Shown here: positions 59,496 through 64,000 of the stretch, piece by piece | Layout: the number at the start of each line of letters is the position of its first letter | Position numbering within the stretch: position 1 is the first letter of the stretch | Source of the DNA: Cryptomeria japonica | Taxonomy: Eukaryota; Streptophyta; Pinopsida; Cupressales; Cupressaceae | DNA length: 64,000 nt | NCBI RefSeq assembly: GCF_030272615.1 | Contig: NC_081409.1 | Coordinates: 912,699,840 to 912,763,839, forward strand | Direction: 5' to 3' | Notes under the pieces: generated by a model | What the model was told of the DNA's origin: nothing | The model's input: only the letters and a program-made list of their open reading frames with translations | Databases searched by the model: none | Translations under genes and position numbers: made by a program

Positions 59496-59914
59496 GTAAA
59501 GCGTCGTCACAGGGTAGTGTTGAAAATGAATAACCTTAAGACCTCCTAGACTTCATGTCTGAATATCTAAGAAAGGAGATGACCCTTGCTTCTCTTGGAT
59601 GCAAACGAATGATAAACTTGGACAGTTGCCTTGTTTTATTGATGCTGCTATATGAAAATGCAGAAACTTTGCGAATGCAACTTCTGAATATGATGTGCTT
59701 GAAAGAGACTATATGTGATGTCATGCTTTGTATAAAATGATATGCAATGCAGAAAGTAAAACCTAAACTAACCCAACCTTTATGTATAATATTTGTGTAG
59801 GTAGTTCATTGGTCTTTATTTAAAGATTCAGATAAAGATGTGTTTTTCAATAGGATATAAGGACTCAGCTAGGTGTACATGTTCAAAATCTCCAATGTTG
59901 ATTTTATTAGTTTT

Positions 59915-61444
59915 TCAATTTTGTGGATCATTAGATGGAAATCTAGCTCTGGAACACTTGAATTCAGCTATAGCGTTATGAAAATCAATGCAATTCAACT
60001 GTGGTAGATCCTCTTGCCCCCAGTCTTTCAAGTGTGGGTATGTGAGACAAATTGATTCTAGTTCTGAAGTTGTGACATGAGAAGGGGTTATGCTTGTTTC
60101 TATTGATGCACTTGAAGATGATGATGAAGTCAACCAGGTGTTGATCTTATTAGTTGGTGTTATGCTTGTGCTTGAAGAAGATGATGAAATAATTGTTGAC
60201 AAGTTGTTCTATGTAGTATGATCTGGATTGGTAATTTCATTGATAAGGGGTTCACGAACAACTTGTGTAGAGGAATCGTGAGAAGAAATGGCAAATTCAT
60301 TTGAGAGGGAATCTTGTGAAGAACATGGAGGATTATGACATGGAGATGAAGGGATGGAGAGATATTGATCAGGATCTGGAGAAATAATGGGATCTTGTTT
60401 AGGACATGAAGGTAAAGGTATGCTTTGATCTTGTCTTGGAATAGGATTATTATGAAGGATGGAAGAGATGTCCTGCTCTTGTTTAGGAGGTGGATGTTTG
60501 ATGGGACTTGAAATGACACTTTTTTCTTGAGATGGAAGGGTTTGATTATGAATGGAATAGAAAAGAGCGAGGGGATCATCATAAGATTCTTGGTCGGTGG
60601 GATCTTGATCAAAAATTGGGTAGGATGGAAGTGGTTGTTCTTGATCTTTATTTTTTTCAGGACTCATTTCTTCTGATTTTGGATCATCCTCTTGACACGG
60701 GGAAGGAGTTTGGAAATGCATGGGAGATTGTTGGAATGTTTCAACATTTTGGCTTGATGAAGAAGGATTTTGAATGAGATCCTCTGAATCATGACTTGAA
60801 TTAGATTGGATTTGTACAATGGATAGCCCTTGGGAGGTTGTGTTATTGAATAGAGATGGCATGGATTGGTCTTGTGTGACTTCGGGGGATGATGAAATGG
60901 TGGATAGATATGGTTGATTTGGGATTTGGTTGAAAGGGATTTGATTTTGGTTGAAAGAATTTTGATTTGGAATTTGGTTGAAGGGGGTTTGATTTTGGTT
61001 GAAAAAGGTTTGAATGTTGGGTTGATATGAATTTTGATTTGGACTTTGGTTGAATGGGGTTTGATTTTGGTTGAAAGAGGTTTGAATGTTGGGTTGATGT
61101 GATTAGTATGATTGATGTAGTGGGTTGAAAGAAAAAGAAGATTTACATGACTCTAATGTTGGTTGAACTGAGGTAGGAATGATTTTGTTGAAGAATGAAG
61201 GTTGGCATGTTTGAATGGTCTCACAAGAATAAGAAGGTTGGTCTGATACTGATCCCCTCATGGCTATCACTTCTCTCATCATGTTTTCTAACCAGCCCCT
61301 ATGGTTGTCAAGACTAGCCATGTCTGTCACTTGTTGTTGCAAAGTTTTGATTTTTTGAGCTAATATTTCTATTGATGGTGATGGAATAGGAATGGAAGGG
61401 ATGAATCCTCTACCTTCCCTATGAAATGTATAATTCCAATCCAT
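59915..61444 (-). pseudogene. Pro/Gln/Ser-rich protein in gag position, unrecognised
   Basis: A single minus-strand frame from ATG 61444 (MDWNYTFHREGRGFIPSIP) to a stop at 59915, about 510 codons, with only two internal stops (TAA at 61103, TAG at 60209) and no frameshift. Residues 25-70 form a likely helix or coiled coil (IEILAQKIKTLQQQVTDM, WLENMMREVIAM). A 24-residue repeat of Asn/Gln/Pro/Phe type follows (NQNQTPFNQSPNQNS), encoded by a 72-bp repeat at 60910-61110. The rest is Pro/Gln/Ser/Asp-rich and probably disordered (SPCQEDDPKSEEMSPEKNK). The C-terminus ends LESICLTYPHLKDWGQEDLP. The position downstream of an LTR and PBS suggests a Gag or gag-replacing ORF. I recognise no domain. Confidence 0.55.
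60910..61110 (-). repeat. 72-bp in-frame repeat
   Basis: About two and a half copies of a 72-bp unit encoding an Asn/Gln/Pro/Phe-rich 24-residue repeat. The unit length keeps the frame open. Confidence 0.8.
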
Positions 61445-61711
61445 GATGTTTGCTCATTTGGTTTGGACCTAGGATCACAACATGTAAGATGTTTTCTCTA
61501 TTTCTCTAGATGCGATAATGTTTGATTTATTGAACTTGACAAACTTGTTTGAGTTGAGGTTGAGTTTGATTGATCCTCTAATTGTGATTTGGACATTTGG
61601 GGTATGACTTTCTAGGATGATTATGAAAATAATGATGGACCAAGACAGACGTATATGAGGTCTAGACAAGGATGTATATGAGGACTCAAAATTAGGACTA
61701 TGCAACGACTA

Positions 61712-62050
61712 TGGATGATAATGGAGACGTGAATGAGGACTATGCAAAGACTTTAGGATGATAATGAGGATGTAAATGGGAACAAAAGACATAGGATGAT
61801 AATGAGGACATATGTGGGACTATGCAAAAGACGTAGGATGATAATGAGGACGTAAATGGGAGTTATGCAAAAGATGTAGGATGATAATGAGGACGTAAAT
61901 GGGACTATGCAAAAGACATAGGATGATAATGAGGACGTAAATGAGACTTATGCAAAAGGTGTAGGATGATAATGAGGACGTAAATGGGGCTATGCAAAAG
62001 ATGTAGGACGATAATGAGGATGTATGTGGGACTATGCAAGGACTATGTAA
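61712..62050. repeat. about 42-bp minisatellite (GGATGATAATGAGGACGTAA...)
   Basis: About eight copies of GGATGATAATGAGGACGTAA plus a variable ATGGGACTATGCAAAAGACG-type half, in the leader between PBS and ORF of the minus-strand element. Confidence 0.88.
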
Positions 62051-62529
62051 AACACTGCCTAGGGTCACAAGTATGTAAGGACTTTTGAGTTTTGGTTTCA
62101 AAATGGACTTTGTTTTCCATAACTTCATGTGTGGGACAATGTTTTGTAGTTTTCCAAATCTGAGAACAATTATGGGTAGGTATGTATAGCTGACTGACTC
62201 ATTTTTCATACAATCTTGGAAAATTCGGAGATACGTGGGATAGGGCCTGAAATAGCCCAAGGGATTGACTCAATACTAGTCTATCACAATGATACATAAA
62301 AAAGCATGAAATACAATCTTAGGCTGGATAGTGGACACCATTCAGTGAGGCCCCCACAGCAAAATATCGAAACAAGATGGACAGATAAAGAGTCTGGCAG
62401 CACTGGCTCCACTCCACGGCACACACTTCTCGGGCATGCCAGTCTCTCTTACCCCGAATATCTGAGGATCTTTTAGCCGAGGGATTCCTGTCTCATAATG
62501 TAAGGTACATGAGGGGTATCTATGGGGTA

Positions 62530-62550
62530 CGATCCGCACTCCCGGAACCA
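62530..62550 (-). promoter_or_regulatory. candidate primer binding site, unusual tRNA
   Basis: On the plus strand 62530-62550 ends TCCCGGAACCA, and with the preceding bases it has the layout of a tRNA 3' end: part of a T-loop, five stem bases (CGCAC), seven acceptor bases (TCCCGGA), a discriminator A and CCA. Its complement, TGGTTCCGGGAGTGCGG, lies five bases after a probable LTR end (CCTACA). I cannot name the tRNA. Confidence 0.45.
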
Positions 62551-62724
62551 CTAAATGTAGGATTTTTGGCAACTAAATTGGTTCTTAGTATTAGGTTTCG
62601 AGGGGTCCCGATCCAACGATGGATTCTTAGAGCAAGCCACTTAAGGCTTTAGTTGAGCTTATCGGTGCAGGGAAGGCCCCCACATAAATCGAATTCACTC
62701 AACACTCTAGCCGCCTGACCAGTG

Positions 62725-62734
62725 TATTTATATA
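62725..62734 (-). promoter_or_regulatory. TATA box of the minus-strand LTR
   Basis: TATATAAATA in the context GCCGCTATATAAATACACTGG on the minus strand, surrounded by GC-richer sequence. A good plant promoter match. Confidence 0.6.
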
Positions 62735-63019
62735 GCGGCTCGAAAAACCCGCTCGAGAATACATTGGGAGAGATGATATCCCCAATGCATCCCAATTCGA
62801 AGTACCTCTGTGGGGTGATGAAATCCCCAGTCAAAGATACCCCTCACTATGTAGAATAAAAGAAAATTTGGATGTCGTTGTCACCTTCCTTCTTTCTCCC
62901 AAGACCCTGAAGGCGGGTGGAAAGTCAGTTAGTGCAACAGTAGGTCCACCCCAGATATAATAAAAAGTTCTTTACCTTAAGAAAAAGAAAAATGATTTAG
63001 TCTAATGCAGCCTGATTCA

Positions 63020-63530
63020 TGTTCATTTTATAGCCCAAATTTAGGTGTTAGATACAAATGTGCAAGTCAATTTTAAACACCAAATCCAAGTATGAAGGTA
63101 TACATGTCAATTTTAACCATTTGTTAATTTTTAAGCACCAAAAACCAAGCGTGAGATACATGCATGTCAATTTTAGCCCATGTTCATTTTAAACACCAAC
63201 AACGAAGTGTGAGATTATCCATGCATGTCCATTTTAACTGTTGTTGATTTTAAGCACTAAAAATTGAAGTGTGAGATTATCCATGCATGTCTATTTTAAC
63301 TGTTGTTGATTTTAAGCACTAAAAATTGAAGTGTGAGATTATTCATGCATGTCCATTTTAACTGTTGTTGATTTTAAGCACTAAAAATTGAAGTGTGAGA
63401 TTATCCATGCATGTCCATTTTAACTGTTGTTGATTTTTAAGCACTAAAAATTGAAGTGTGAGATTATCCATGCCTGTCTATTTTAACTGTTGTTGATTTT
63501 AAGCACTAAAAATTAAAGTGTGAAGTGTGC
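63020..63530. repeat. 62-bp tandem repeat array
   Basis: The unit begins GTTGATTTTAAGCACTAAAA and continues ATTGAAGTGTGAGATTATCC, ATGCATGTCCATTTTAACTG, TT. About five near-identical copies at 63230-63530 and three degenerate ones to the left. Confidence 0.92.
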
Positions 63531-63640
63531 ATGCAAAATTACTAATCTAATCCTCTCTGTGAATCCGCCACAGGCTATAAACAGAAGATTAGTAGTAAAA
63601 TTAAACCAACAGAAAATAGAAACTCAAAACTTGACAGAGG

Positions 63641-63783
63641 CGATTGCGTAATACTACCTAAGCGATTGCGTGATATGTACAGACTGAATGCGTAAATTTG
63701 AAAGACCGAATGCATAAATTTGACAGATCGAATGTGTGACGATATCTAGTCGATTGCGTAGCACTAATAGGTTGATTGTGTGA
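63641..63783. repeat. short repeats of CGATTGCGTA type
   Basis: CGATTGCGTA, CGATTGCGTG, GAATGCGTAA, CGAATGCATAA, CGAATGTGTG and CGATTGCGTAG recur every 20-30 bp. Confidence 0.75.
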
Positions 63784-64000
63784 CAGAAAGCAGACAACAA
63801 TATTTTTTTTTTAAATACAAGAAAACTAAACCCAATCAGGAACCTGCAAAACCAATTGTGGAGCCCTAGCCAAATCCCTCATCATCCATTCAATATTGAT
63901 TAGATCATATTTAACTGTATAAGAAAGAACTAGGCTATTATATCTATCTAAGGCCAGTTGTTCTTTGGAATCTTGTATCAATTTTTCTGCCTAGAGAACC

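Larger units (their letters stand above)
62556..64000 (-). repeat. partial 5' LTR, minus strand, running off the window
   Basis: The inferred U5 end CCTACA at 62556 is followed (minus direction) by the candidate PBS. A TATA box lies at 62734-62725, and upstream sequence contains satellite-like subrepeats (63020-63530, 63641-63783) as often found in long U3 regions. The outer end is beyond base 64000. Confidence 0.45.

Noticed and set aside
60160-60612. Hydrophobic minus-strand ORF of 150 codons
   Set aside because: It is an alternative frame of the Pro/Gln/Ser-rich ORF 59915-61444; codon content is a shadow of that frame.
62342-62834. Minus-strand ORFs in the LTR/PBS region
   Set aside because: They overlap the TATA box, U5 and PBS, are in different frames and show no family motif; more likely untranslated leader.
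1-64000. tRNA, rRNA or CRISPR features
   Set aside because: No cloverleaf-type tRNA gene, rRNA segment or regular spacer-repeat array was seen; the tRNA-like ends are retroelement primer sites.

Overview
The window reads as repeat-dominated intergenic DNA of a large plant nuclear genome. It holds no intact protein-coding gene that I can support. What it holds is several generations of LTR retrotransposons (Ty1/copia and Ty3/gypsy), most broken by stops and frameshifts, nested in each other and in the remains of one multi-exon plant gene. PBS sites matching initiator-Met tRNA, plant-type copia Gag/Pol, a plant mobile domain (PMD) and very long LTRs all say land plant. The scale of nesting and decay, plus a SET-like repeat gene I associate loosely with conifers, make a gymnosperm my best guess. 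The species is not determined.

Layout. 1-3393: the 5' part of a minus-strand copia element (family A), which split a plus-strand copia element (family B, 3394-5708). 5709-11679: a poorly coding stretch with an antisense PMD pseudogene (7568-9190), low-complexity blocks, and a PPT plus LTR (10621-11679). 11690-13766: a minus-strand copia 3' LTR and its noncoding trailer. 13767-24590: old DNA with an acidic pseudo-ORF, a possible PPR relic, a CGTC-motif patch, a decayed minus-strand gypsy pol (17493-20080) and a plus-strand gypsy RNase H scrap (23193-23399).

24851-44623 is the most informative part. A minus-strand multi-exon gene relic (SET-like block, coiled-coil exon, then many small exons with consistent phases) was hit in exons by two LTR elements that still have LTR pairs and 5-bp target duplications. 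The first, 24879-32914, has all the cis signals of a copia element but no pol. It carries a coiled-coil/five-zinc-knuckle ORF and a second ORF of about 1,100 codons that I do not recognise. The second, 33935-41623, is a family A copia element with nearly complete gag-pol.

44880-48700: a minus-strand LTR with PPT, AT-rich and T-rich satellite-like DNA. 48764-59495: a plus-strand copia element (family C), split by a minus-strand gypsy element with a 4.5-kb LTR (54158-58680); part of both is deleted. 59915-64000: a minus-strand LTR element with a Pro/Gln/Ser-rich gag-position ORF, minisatellites, an unusual tRNA-like PBS and a partial LTR.

A shared theme is the way the coding regions died. In several elements almost every premature stop can be read as CAG, CAA or CGA changed by one C-to-T step, as expected from deamination of methylated cytosines in silenced DNA.
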